A stretch of DNA of 16,030 nt from an uncultured Gammaproteobacteria bacterium (GTDB lineage Bacteria; Pseudomonadota; Gammaproteobacteria; CAIUAS01): contig CAIUAS010000006.1 in the NCBI GenBank assembly GCA_903897205.1, positions 1 to 16,030 of the forward strand. The letters run 5' to 3'. Under the pieces are notes generated by a model. The model was not told the origin of the DNA, did no database searches, and saw only the letters and a program-made list of their open reading frames with translations. Made by a program: the position numbers and the translations under genes. The number at the start of each line of letters is the position of its first letter. Position 1 is the stretch's first letter. Of this stretch, positions 1 through 7,518 are shown piece by piece.

Positions 1-1420
1 AGGTTTGACTAAGAAATAAAGAAGCAAGTGTTTTTATAATCGGCTCAGGTGTAAAGACATGAATGTCATTTGCTTTTAATTCTGCTTCTACAGGAATAAG
101 ATTACCTTCATTTTCCCCATTGAAAAATTTGGCAGTAGTTCTGCCATTCCGCTTAACATAGTCTGGAGTATGAATACTTGCCACTTTTGTCGTTTCGTCA
201 ATTGTTATGTCGCTGCAACCTAGCTTTGCAAAATCCGAATTTAAACCAGAGCTATCTGTGCCATAAAAATTTTCATTAATAGCTTTAACCCACGCAGGAA
301 TTGGGCCCAATATTTTTGCAACCCCGTATTCCGATAATTGGGTTTCGTTAAGAAATATAGCACCGTTTAGTTCTATTTTTCGATGGCAGTTTTCGTTTTT
401 CCAACGTCCAATACCAAAGAAAATTTCACGATTTGCTTCTTCTAGGTCCGCATGAAGAGCGGCGCATTTCTTTAAAGCAGGAGCATCTAATAAATTATCA
501 ATATAAAAATTTTGCAAGGCGTAATATGCAGAAAGATATTTATTCAATAAATCATTGATTTCCGATGATAACAATGCCTCTTTTTTAAGGCCAAGGATAT
601 TTCTGACAATAGCTTTCTGCTCATCCGGATGTGGCAAGTTATTTGCCCATAAATAACTCATACACTTTAAGAAACGTAGAAAGCTTTCATTTTCTTTTTC
701 ATCTTTCAGCCAATCAATATTTCCTTTCCCTGCGCTAACCTTACTATTCAATGAAACCAATGCAGCTTGAATTTTGTCAGTCTGCCTATTTACTCCTGTT
801 TTTTTACTCTTGCGAACCAAGGTATATGTATCTAACGCTTCTAGTGTATCTGAATACTCAGGTGAACAATGGTCTGGGGTGGTGTTTGCTAGTTTATTTT
901 TTATTTGCTCGCGTAAAGTTTTGTCTATATTGTCCCATTTGGTAGCAGTAGCAAAAGAAACACTTTTCTTATGCTCTATTGCTTGCTTAAAAGAAGGGAA
1001 TTTATCACTAAAAAACGCTTGCTGTTTTTCAAAATCTACTGTTTGAATTTCATTTTTTTCAATTAGCGTTTTAAATTCTTCAAATATTATACTAATAATA
1101 TCTACTGCATCTTTACCATATTTTACGCATATGGCGCTAACTTGTTCTGCTAGCAGAAGTTGATAATTTTTTTCGTGCTGCTTTTTCTCAGGAGATAGCT
1201 CTTTTTTGGCGGCCAATGCTTTGCCCAACTCTTCAGCCTTAGTTTTGCAAGACGAGAGTTTTTCTTCCGGTATATTCAGATTTTTCTCGGAAGCAACCTT
1301 GTTAAAGGCAAATATGATTTGCTGGCCTTCACCTGCTGCAATTGCTTCAGCGAACATCGCTTGTAGCGATACCCATTGATTTTTGAAATCGCTTAATTCA
1401 TTATTTGTTAAAATGATCAT
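1..1420 (-). CDS. Large soluble protein of unknown function, 3' end cut by window edge; candidate secreted effector
   Basis: Reading the minus strand from ATG at 1420 gives 473 codons without a stop before the left edge, so the gene is real but its C-terminus is missing. A weak AGG lies about 8 bases before the ATG. The product begins MIILTNNELSDFKNQW and is hydrophilic, with no signal peptide and no membrane segment. Residues about 50-100 are rich in Glu/Lys/Ala (EEKLSSCKTKAEELGKAL region) and look helical, possibly coiled coil. The later part (about 355-473) is mixed alpha/beta in appearance, with GIGRWKNENCHRK and LGPIPAWVKAINENF. I recognise no family. It is transcribed divergently from a transporter gene and preceded by a CTTAAG-N5-CTTAAG repeat (1472-1488) resembling the PmrA box that drives Icm/Dot effector genes in Legionella and Coxiella. 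An effector role is inference; the C-terminus, where a secretion signal would sit, is not visible. Confidence 0.85.
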   Translation of the reverse strand, partial: MIILTNNELSDFKNQWVSLQAMFAEAIAAGEGQQIIFAFNKVASEKNLNIPEEKLSSCKTKAEELGKALAAKKELSPEKKQHEKNYQLLLAEQVSAICVKYGKDAVDIISIIFEEFKTLIEKNEIQTVDFEKQQAFFSDKFPSFKQAIEHKKSVSFATATKWDNIDKTLREQIKNKLANTTPDHCSPEYSDTLEALDTYTLVRKSKKTGVNRQTDKIQAALVSLNSKVSAGKGNIDWLKDEKENESFLRFLKCMSYLWANNLPHPDEQKAIVRNILGLKKEALLSSEINDLLNKYLSAYYALQNFYIDNLLDAPALKKCAALHADLEEANREIFFGIGRWKNENCHRKIELNGAIFLNETQLSEYGVAKILGPIPAWVKAINENFYGTDSSGLNSDFAKLGCSDITIDETTKVASIHTPDYVKRNGRTTAKFFNGENEGNLIPVEAELKANDIHVFTPEPIIKTLASLFLSQT

Positions 1421-1446
1421 TGCTTAACCTGCGATATGTAGCACTT

Positions 1447-1488
1447 GTTATATCCATTCTACTGACTGAACCTTAAGGAATTCTTAAG
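1447..1488 (-). promoter_or_regulatory. PmrA-box-like direct repeat and promoter of the left-edge gene
   Basis: CTTAAG-N5-CTTAAG occupies 1472-1488, with the two TTAA cores exactly 11 bases (one helical turn) apart. Read on the minus strand it is CTTAAGAAT-TC-CTTAAGGTT, close to the published Legionella/Coxiella PmrA consensus cTTAATatT-N2-cTTAATatT, and it fits the enterobacterial form YTTAAK-N5-YTTAAK without mismatch. Downstream on the minus strand are two possible -10 hexamers, TAGAAT (1461-1456) and TATAAC (1452-1447). The second would give a leader of roughly 20 bases before ATG 1420. Each CTTAAG is itself palindromic, so the site reads on both strands and could also fold as a 7-base-pair hairpin. 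That PmrA controls it is inferred. Confidence 0.5.
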
Positions 1489-1585
1489 GGGGGCTTTTTA
1501 AGAAATTACCATTTCAGTAATATATACTTTCAAACTACACAAGTCCTTAAAATTATATTAATCTAATTCCATATAAACCAATTCA

Positions 1586-1613
1586 TTGGCATCCAAATTA
1601 CAACGCTTATATT
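1586..1613 (+). promoter_or_regulatory. Sigma-70-like promoter of the EamA transporter gene
   Basis: TTGGCA (1586-1591) and TATATT (1608-1613) each match the sigma-70 consensus at five of six positions, with a 16-base spacer. Transcription would begin near 1620, leaving only about 12 bases before ATG 1633. No clear Shine-Dalgarno sequence lies in that short leader, so initiation may be nearly leaderless. The rest of 1421-1632 is AT-rich and holds no gene that I can see. Confidence 0.5.
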
Positions 1614-1632
1614 AAAGCTTTAGAACAGCTCC

Positions 1633-2508
1633 ATGGCCCTATCCACTCGTGCTAATTTTTACCTTGTTTTAATCACCGCCATTTGGGGCTTGACTTTCCC
1701 ACTTATTCGTGGCGCCATCAGTTATATTAACCCATTTCTCTTCGTTTGCATACGTTTTGCCCTTGCCGCCATGATTTTGCTTCCTCTTATAAGCCGGCAA
1801 TTCGCTTTGACATATAAGAGGTTGCTGTTATTCGGATTAGTGCTAGGTTTGTTAAATAGCGCTGCTTATATTGCGCAAACAATCGGGCTAGCAACTATTC
1901 ACTCAGGCCGGTCTGCATTCATCACTGGTTTTAGTGTCGTTTTAGTGCCTTTCTTATTGCCTCTATTTCGTTTAGGAAAACCACGGTTGATTGAAATCAT
2001 CAGCGCCTTGCTCTGCCTGGCAGGGCTGTATGTCTTGACCGGCGCGGATGTTAGCCATGTTAGCAACGGGGATATATGGACTTTGGCCAGCGCTATTTTA
2101 TTCGCATTGAGCATTGCCAGCGTGCATTATGTTACCCGTAAGGTAAAAGAATACCGGCTGTTAACGTTTTATCAGATTCTTTTTACCATTCCCTTAGCGC
2201 TTATTTGCTCGCCCTCGCTAACCATTGCTCCGTTTGCCAACCCGACCGTTGTGTTGAGCATTCTGTTTTGTGCTATTTTTGCAACTAGTCTTGCGCTATT
2301 GGTGCAGATGAAATATCAACCCCTCACCACCGCGCCTAAAGCGGCGCTAATTTATGCCTTAGAACCGTTCTTTGCGAGTTTGTTTGGATTTTTGCTTAAT
2401 AAAGAACCCTTCACAGCGCATATCCTTAGTGGTGGGATTATTATTCTATTGAGCTTAACGCTACCTGAGTTAAGGATTCTGCTTAAACTTAAGCTAAGGG
2501 GTGGATGA
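1633..2508 (+). CDS. EamA/DMT-family transporter, 10 membrane segments
   Basis: An inner-membrane transporter of the drug/metabolite superfamily; its substrate cannot be told from sequence (members export amino acids, drugs or nucleotide-linked metabolites). The 291 residues are almost entirely hydrophobic and show the two tandem EamA halves. Repeat 1 starts at the N-terminus with AIWGLTFPLIRGAISYI, and repeat 2 starts near residue 150 (ASAILFALSIASVHYV). The C-terminal half carries the family's EPFFASLFGFLLNKEP stretch, followed by a last helix GGIIILLSLTLPEL. Length is normal for the family. ATG 1633 is the first start in frame and sits directly behind a good promoter, though without an obvious ribosome-binding site. 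It is divergent from the unknown gene at 1-1420. About 80 bases separate it from the next gene, with only a weak 5-base-pair hairpin and no convincing terminator between. Confidence 0.9.
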   Translation: MALSTRANFYLVLITAIWGLTFPLIRGAISYINPFLFVCIRFALAAMILLPLISRQFALTYKRLLLFGLVLGLLNSAAYIAQTIGLATIHSGRSAFITGFSVVLVPFLLPLFRLGKPRLIEIISALLCLAGLYVLTGADVSHVSNGDIWTLASAILFALSIASVHYVTRKVKEYRLLTFYQILFTIPLALICSPSLTIAPFANPTVVLSILFCAIFATSLALLVQMKYQPLTTAPKAALIYALEPFFASLFGFLLNKEPFTAHILSGGIIILLSLTLPELRILLKLKLRGG

Positions 2509-2529
2509 CACCTATCATCTTGTATTTAT

Positions 2530-2558
2530 TTGTTGAATCGAACTGCTTCTAGTATGAT
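2530..2558 (+). promoter_or_regulatory. Weak candidate promoter before cpdA
   Basis: TATGAT (2553-2558) matches the -10 consensus at five of six positions and lies 17 bases after TTGTTG (2530-2535), a poor -35. A start near 2565 would place the TAAGGA ribosome-binding site (2574-2579) in the leader. The gene could instead be read through from the transporter upstream. Confidence 0.25.
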
Positions 2559-2587
2559 TGCGCGAAAATCGATTAAGGATGTCCACG

Positions 2588-3388
2588 ATGCAGGATTTTA
2601 TTCGGGTAGTGCAGATTTCTGATATGCACTTATTTGCTGACACCAGCAAACGCTTACTCGGGCTTAATACACAAGATAGTTTTAATGCGGTGCTGCAATC
2701 TCTTAGCGAGCAGCCCTGGCAAGCGGATTTAGTGCTGCTAACGGGTGATTTATCACAGGATGAATCGTTGCCGGCTTATCAACGTCTCGCTCAGCAAATT
2801 ACCACTTTAAAGACACCCGCTTATTGGTTGCCTGGCAATCACGACGATTTTCAAAACATGCTTACCGGTTTGATAAGCCCTAATTTGCACGCCGACAAAA
2901 GTATTATTCAACAAAACTGGCAACTTATTTTGTTAAATTCACAAATTCCCAGCAAGGTACCTGGCTTACTTGCGCAGAATGAATTGCAGTTTTTAGCAAG
3001 CTGTTTGCAAAAACATCCACAGCATCATGCTTTAGTTTGTTTTCATCATCCGCCCATCACTATCGGTTGCGGTTGGTTAGATCCGCTAGGGTTGCAAAAT
3101 GCTGCTGAGTTTTTTGCGGTGATTGATCGTTATCCGCAAGTTAAAGGTATTTTAAACGGACATATTCATCAGCAATTTGAAAGCCATTATAAAAATATCC
3201 CTATTTATACAACCCCCTCAACTTGTATCCAGTTTAAACCAAAAACAAAATACTTTGAGCTTGATATTATTCCGCCAGGTTATCGTTATTTAGATTTGCA
3301 GCAAGACGGTAGTATAAAAACAGAGGTTTTACGTGCTGATCAATTTACTGATTACACGCAAGCGAATCCAAAAGCAAAAGGTTATTAA
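2588..3388 (+). CDS. cpdA: 3',5'-cyclic AMP phosphodiesterase, CpdA/Icc type
   Basis: A cytoplasmic metallophosphoesterase that hydrolyses 3',5'-cAMP to AMP and so lowers cAMP signalling. Every metal-binding block of the class III cyclic nucleotide phosphodiesterase family is present in the 266-residue product: D12-x-H14 (QISDMH), G53-D54 (TGDLSQD), G83-N84-H85-D86, H153-H154-P-P and G191-H192-I-H194. Length is normal for CpdA (about 270). The frame is open back to a TTG at 2558 and an ATG at 2579. I chose ATG 2588 because AAGGA (2575-2579) stands 8 bases before it and MQDFIRVVQISD matches the usual spacing to the first motif. The next gene begins 9 bases after the stop and encodes a cyclic-nucleotide-binding membrane protein, so the two probably form one unit. 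Substrate by family only; some relatives act on other phosphodiesters. Confidence 0.88.
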   Translation: MQDFIRVVQISDMHLFADTSKRLLGLNTQDSFNAVLQSLSEQPWQADLVLLTGDLSQDESLPAYQRLAQQITTLKTPAYWLPGNHDDFQNMLTGLISPNLHADKSIIQQNWQLILLNSQIPSKVPGLLAQNELQFLASCLQKHPQHHALVCFHHPPITIGCGWLDPLGLQNAAEFFAVIDRYPQVKGILNGHIHQQFESHYKNIPIYTTPSTCIQFKPKTKYFELDIIPPGYRYLDLQQDGSIKTEVLRADQFTDYTQANPKAKGY

Positions 3389-3397
3389 GTAACTGAC

Positions 3398-4588
3398 ATG
3401 GAAAAAGCCTTTCTAGAAATTATTCAAAAAAATAATTTATTTGCCGGTTTAACAACCGAGCAAATAGCTAAATTAGCACCTTATATTCGCACGCTGACGT
3501 TTAATAAAAATGAATTAATGGTGCATGAAAATGATCCCGCCGCTGATATTTTTATTGTCGTTTCCGGCGCCGTGGAAGTTCTTAAAAACGAGCTTAATAC
3601 TTCGCAACAGCATCGTATTTCGACTTTACCCAGCGGCTCAGTTATTGGGGAACTTGCCTTAATTGATGACACACCTCGCTCTGCTTCAGTTCGCGCACTT
3701 GCCCCTACTATCGTGTTAGCTATCGCCATTAGTGATTTAAAAACGTTAGCTAATCAAGCTGGTGATAATGCTTCTATTCACGATAAAATAATTACGAATT
3801 TAGCGCGCGAATTAGCTAAGCGTTTACGAAACACCAATGCAACAGCGGTGAAATCACTTACCAACGAACTCTTGCTAGAAAAAAAACGCGCGGTGATCGG
3901 GCGCTTAATTATTAATTTAATTATTACTATTTCTTTTTATACCTTTGCGTTAAATATTATTAGTCGCCTAACCCACGCTGCCGCTTCATCAACGTTGATT
4001 GTCACCCCTATTATTTCTATTTTAGCCGCTGCCACTTATTTTTTTATTAAGCGCAATGCCTTACCGCTTTCGTTTTATGGTTTAACCTGGCACGGTTGGC
4101 GCAAGTCTTTACTGGAAAGTTTTTTATATAGTTTGCCTGTGCTAGCAATCATTGTTATTACCAAATATGAGGTCATTAAATTAGTTCCTGCTTTTGCGAA
4201 TTTACCTTTATTTGAATTAGGCTTTGCTACTAATAATAGCGCCAGCAATGCCACTCATCACTGGCTCATTATTGCTTTGCCGCTTATTTATTTAATTTTT
4301 GTACCTATTCAGGAGTTGGTATATCGCGGGGTACTGCAAGGCACTTTCGAAGACTTTCTAACCGGTCCTTACAAAACAGCACTCGCCATATTAGTCGCTG
4401 ATTTTACCTTTAGCATGACGCATTTACACGTGGGTTTAGGCTTAGCGTTGCTCGTTTTCTTGCCAGGATTATTTTGGGGCTGGCTCTACTCACGCCATCG
4501 CACTTTATTAGGCGCAACCTTCTCCCATATTTTAATTGGTGGTTTTGCCTTTTTTATTGTAGGAATTAATGCGTTTTTGAATATTTAA
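3398..4588 (+). CDS. Cyclic-nucleotide-binding domain fused to CPBP intramembrane protease domain
   Basis: A 396-residue two-part protein. Residues about 14-120 form a CRP-type cyclic-nucleotide-binding domain with a good phosphate-binding cassette, G84-E85-L-A through R94-S95-A96, the residues that hold the cyclic phosphate and ribose. A charged helix (about 130-165) follows, resembling the CRP dimerisation helix, with no DNA-binding domain after it. Residues about 166-396 are membrane-embedded and belong to the CPBP (CAAX protease/bacteriocin-processing, Rce1-like) family: motif 1 is Q305-E306-L-V-Y-R310, motif 2 is F338-S-M-T-H342 and motif 3 contains H377. Motif 1 normally reads EExxxR, so the first glutamate, catalytic in Rce1, is glutamine here. 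Activity is therefore uncertain. It probably shares a transcript with cpdA, from which it is 9 bases away, and it ends only 7 bases from the converging hemE. Target unknown. Confidence 0.85.
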   Translation: MEKAFLEIIQKNNLFAGLTTEQIAKLAPYIRTLTFNKNELMVHENDPAADIFIVVSGAVEVLKNELNTSQQHRISTLPSGSVIGELALIDDTPRSASVRALAPTIVLAIAISDLKTLANQAGDNASIHDKIITNLARELAKRLRNTNATAVKSLTNELLLEKKRAVIGRLIINLIITISFYTFALNIISRLTHAAASSTLIVTPIISILAAATYFFIKRNALPLSFYGLTWHGWRKSLLESFLYSLPVLAIIVITKYEVIKLVPAFANLPLFELGFATNNSASNATHHWLIIALPLIYLIFVPIQELVYRGVLQGTFEDFLTGPYKTALAILVADFTFSMTHLHVGLGLALLVFLPGLFWGWLYSRHRTLLGATFSHILIGGFAFFIVGINAFLNI

Positions 4589-4595
4589 TTATTCT

Positions 4596-5657
4596 TTATA
4601 TATGATATGAGCGACTTAACTCATGCACTGCATCAACCAATACTCGCACATGTTCAGGGTCCACGTATTGACTGATACCATGGCCTAAATTAAAAATATG
4701 CCCACTACCTTTGCCAGATTTTTCTAATAGGCTGGCTACTTCTATTCGAATATTTTCAGGAGAAGCATAAAGCGCTGCCGGATCCAAATTGCCTTGTAAT
4801 GCTACTTTATCGCCTATTCGTTTGCGCGCAATATTAATATCGATGGTCCAATCAATGCCAACTGCATCGCAACCACTTTCTGCGATTTTTTCTAACCATT
4901 GCGAACTACCTTTGGTAAATAAAATGACAGGAATTCGCTTGCCGTTTTGTTGACAATGTAATCCTTGAATTATTTTAGTGAGGTAATGCAAAGAAAACTG
5001 ATAGTAATCTTGCGTTGTTAAAATGCCTCCCCAAGTATCGAATAACATGACCACTTCAACACCGGCTTTAATTTGTGCGTTTAAATAATCGATGATCACT
5101 ACGCTTAATTTTTCTAGTAATAAATGTAAGGTTTTTGGTTCGCTATAGAGTAGTTTTTTGATTACTTGAAATTCTTTGCTGGCGCCGCCTTCAACCATAT
5201 AAGTGGCTAACGTCCATGGGCTGCCTGAAAATCCAATGATGGGGAGTTCTTGCTTTAGTTCCGCATGGCAAAGCCGGATGGCGTCCATGACATAACGTAA
5301 TTCAATTTCCGGATCAATAATAGGTAAGCAGTTTATCGCCTGCCGATCACGGATCGGATTTTGAAAGCGCGGGCCTTCGCCTTCTGTAAAGTATAGTCCT
5401 AACCCCATGGCGTCAGGAATGGTTAAAATATCCGAGAAAATAATCGCTGCGTCTAATTGAAAACGGCGCAGCGGTTGCAAGGTAGCTTCACAGGCTAATT
5501 CAGGCGTTTTACATAATGTTAAAAAATTTCCAGCTTTTGCTCGCGCAGCCCGATACTCAGGCAAGTAACGACCTGCCTGCCGCATAATCCATACGGGAGT
5601 TTGATCAACAGGTTGACGAAATAAAGCACGAATGATGCGATCATTTTTAGCAGACAT
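4596..5657 (-). CDS. hemE: Uroporphyrinogen decarboxylase
   Basis: A cytoplasmic haem-pathway enzyme converting uroporphyrinogen III to coproporphyrinogen III by removal of four acetate carboxyls. The 353-residue product is full length and shows both family signatures: PVWIMRQAGRYLPEYR (R26 and R30 bind substrate carboxylates) and GFSGSPWTLATYMVEGG. It also has the catalytic-region aspartate D76 in IIFSDIL (counterpart of human Asp86) and the C-terminal NLGHGISQYVDPEHV with its conserved histidine. ATG 5657 has AAGGTG about 7 bases upstream. It is the last gene of the minus-strand convoy, 17 bases behind the damX-type gene. It converges on the protease-domain gene with a 7-base gap in which no separate terminator is visible, so the ends of the two transcripts probably overlap. 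Confidence 0.97.
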   Translation of the reverse strand: MSAKNDRIIRALFRQPVDQTPVWIMRQAGRYLPEYRAARAKAGNFLTLCKTPELACEATLQPLRRFQLDAAIIFSDILTIPDAMGLGLYFTEGEGPRFQNPIRDRQAINCLPIIDPEIELRYVMDAIRLCHAELKQELPIIGFSGSPWTLATYMVEGGASKEFQVIKKLLYSEPKTLHLLLEKLSVVIIDYLNAQIKAGVEVVMLFDTWGGILTTQDYYQFSLHYLTKIIQGLHCQQNGKRIPVILFTKGSSQWLEKIAESGCDAVGIDWTIDINIARKRIGDKVALQGNLDPAALYASPENIRIEVASLLEKSGKGSGHIFNLGHGISQYVDPEHVRVLVDAVHELSRSYHI

Positions 5658-5674
5658 TGCTCTTCACCTTATGA

Positions 5675-7495
5675 TTAATCTATCTGCGGAATATTAATAA
5701 CATCTGCTTGTTTTTGTTCTGCACTTCCTTTCGCTTTTATTGCCGCAGTCAGTTTTTGTTTTTTAGCAACATCGGTTGCTGCCGGTTGAATTTGTTTTGC
5801 TTGCACACCCAAACTATGCTGGATTGATTCCTGCACACTTTTCATTGTTCTAGCCAAAGGATGTATTTCTTGTACTGCTGTTGGCAATGTCGCTAAAGCA
5901 TTTTCAGCGGCAGAGCGATTGGGATATTCTCCATAAACGACCGCATACAAATCTTTGTCGCGCAAATTAGTATGATAGTAATAAGCTTGATTTTCTAGTT
6001 GGTTTTGCTTAATAAATTTATTCACTGCACTTTCACTACTGACTCCTACTAATTGCAATGTGTAATGATTAAGGTTACTGATTAATGGTGAATTTAAGGT
6101 TAGTTGTTTGCTAACAGCTGATATTTTCTGCTGTTCAGTTGGCGCCGCATTTTTATGGATTAACGGTTTTGTTGTTTCATTAGGCTGCGCTGTCGTGGTA
6201 GGCGCAGTAATTAATTGCTTATTGGCGACCGCAACTGGCTTAACTATTTCACTTGCCTTAGTCGTTTTAGTTGATGGTGGGTTGATGGTTGTTGCTTGAT
6301 AAATAGGGGCTGCTTTATTAATAGTTGGTAAAGCTAATGCCTTTTCAGCCACATTAGTTTGCTTGCTTACCGTTTGCGGCTTAAATTCTACCATTGATGA
6401 TTCATACCATTGTTTTTCCGTTGCACGCGTATTATTAGCGGTGGTATCGATAATGGCGGTAGGCATGACGACCGCTTTATTTGTTTCAAGCGAGCTGGTT
6501 GTTGCCGAATGCATTGTATCAGTATTAGGTGTTATGGTTTTTTCGCTAAAAAATAGTTTATAAAGTCTAAAGGCAGGATCTTGAGTTCCTTTGGTCAAAA
6601 AAACAGCTAAAACAGCCAGTAGGATTAAAATAATTATCCCGCCTAATATTTGGGTATGGCGTGTTCTTATAAATTGCGTAAAGGTGTAAAGCTGGCGCTG
6701 TTGCATCAAATCTATTAATACTTGCCTTACCGTGACATTGATTCGTCCTGGCACGCCTTCTGATAATTTATATATGCGCGCAAGGTCAGTCGTGCGTAAA
6801 GGTAATCCACTGGGTAATCCAGCAGAAACAAGCCTATGTTTAATATAAGCTTCCATCTCTTGTAAATTTAATGGTTCTAAAGAAATGGTGTGAATTAATT
6901 CACGATCCCCTTCACTTTCTTTTAAACTATTTAACATATTACTTAATTGAAATTCACCCACTAATAAAATATGTAACCGCATTTGGTGCTCAGATTGTTG
7001 CTTAATTAAATTTAATAAAATAGTTAATGTTTCTTGCGGTAATCGATGGGCATCGTCAATAACTAATAAATAAGGCAACTTACTTGATTGCATGCTTTGA
7101 CACAAAGCTTCCCAGTATTCATCGTCAATCTCACCCGTGGGTTTAGGTAAGCTAAAATCTTTTAGGAGGGTTTTACTCAGTTGTTCCGCTGTCAGCACTG
7201 CTGAACCTACTAAACGCAGTACTTTCGTATTATCGCTTGCCTGGGCGATAAATTGTCGCATGAACGTTGTTTTACCACTGCCTTTTATTCCTGTAACACT
7301 TAATAAAACGTTAGTGGATTCACGTAGATATTGCAAAAGATCAACATGCTGTTCCCAGCGAGCGGGCAAAAAGAAATTATTATCTTCAACCATTGGTAAA
7401 AATGGATCGCGGTGCAATCCATAATAGCGCCAATAATCATTACGATCACTTGGAATCATTTTAGCACCCTGTTGAGTATCAGTATAAATGGTCAT
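5675..7495 (-). CDS. damX: DamX-type protein: AAA ATPase, one membrane helix, C-terminal SPOR domain
   Basis: A 606-residue inner-membrane protein linked by position and SPOR domain to septal cell-wall synthesis. The N-terminal half is an ExeA/GspA-like AAA ATPase beginning WRYYGLHRDPF, with Walker A GIKGSGKTT (about 69-77) and Walker B LLVIDDAH (about 143-150). A single membrane helix lies at about 284-301 (GGIIILILLAVLAVFL). A long Thr/Ala/Lys/Pro-rich linker spans roughly 310-475, then a SPOR domain at about 477-555 (HYTLQLVGVSSESAVNKFI), which in this family binds denuded septal glycan in the periplasm. E. coli DamX lacks the ATPase part; Vibrio and Pseudomonas relatives have it. The frame opens at TTG 7525, overlapping aroB. 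I prefer ATG 7495 because AAGGAG lies about 10 bases upstream; ATG 7459 is an alternative. It lies between aroB and hemE in the convoy. Confidence 0.88.
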   Translation of the reverse strand: MTIYTDTQQGAKMIPSDRNDYWRYYGLHRDPFLPMVEDNNFFLPARWEQHVDLLQYLRESTNVLLSVTGIKGSGKTTFMRQFIAQASDNTKVLRLVGSAVLTAEQLSKTLLKDFSLPKPTGEIDDEYWEALCQSMQSSKLPYLLVIDDAHRLPQETLTILLNLIKQQSEHQMRLHILLVGEFQLSNMLNSLKESEGDRELIHTISLEPLNLQEMEAYIKHRLVSAGLPSGLPLRTTDLARIYKLSEGVPGRINVTVRQVLIDLMQQRQLYTFTQFIRTRHTQILGGIIILILLAVLAVFLTKGTQDPAFRLYKLFFSEKTITPNTDTMHSATTSSLETNKAVVMPTAIIDTTANNTRATEKQWYESSMVEFKPQTVSKQTNVAEKALALPTINKAAPIYQATTINPPSTKTTKASEIVKPVAVANKQLITAPTTTAQPNETTKPLIHKNAAPTEQQKISAVSKQLTLNSPLISNLNHYTLQLVGVSSESAVNKFIKQNQLENQAYYYHTNLRDKDLYAVVYGEYPNRSAAENALATLPTAVQEIHPLARTMKSVQESIQHSLGVQAKQIQPAATDVAKKQKLTAAIKAKGSAEQKQADVINIPQID

Positions 7496-7518
7496 TAATA
7501 AGTATCTCCTTATAACGT

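Noticed and set aside
751..1046. Two overlapping plus-strand open frames of 64 and 90 codons
   Set aside because: Both lie antisense within the continuous minus-strand gene at 1-1420, with no ribosome-binding site or recognisable product.
1471..1499. CCTTAAG/CTTAAGG stem followed by GGGGC and TTTTT, resembling a plus-strand terminator
   Set aside because: No plus-strand gene ends upstream of it, the stem is AT-rich with only 7 pairs, and direct-repeat spacing of 11 bases fits a regulator site better.
2504..2521. GATGA/TCATC hairpin after the transporter gene as a terminator
   Set aside because: Only five pairs, no G+C-rich core and no proper T run; too weak to call.
2558..2587. TTG 2558 or ATG 2579 as start of cpdA
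   Set aside because: AAGGA at 2575-2579 is spaced for ATG 2588, and the extra residues (RENRLRMST) do not resemble the family's N-terminus.
6108..6563. Hydrophobic plus-strand open frames opposite the damX-type gene
   Set aside because: They are the reverse complement of the Thr/Ala/Pro-rich linker, whose codons give Val/Ala/Gly runs on the other strand; no independent support.
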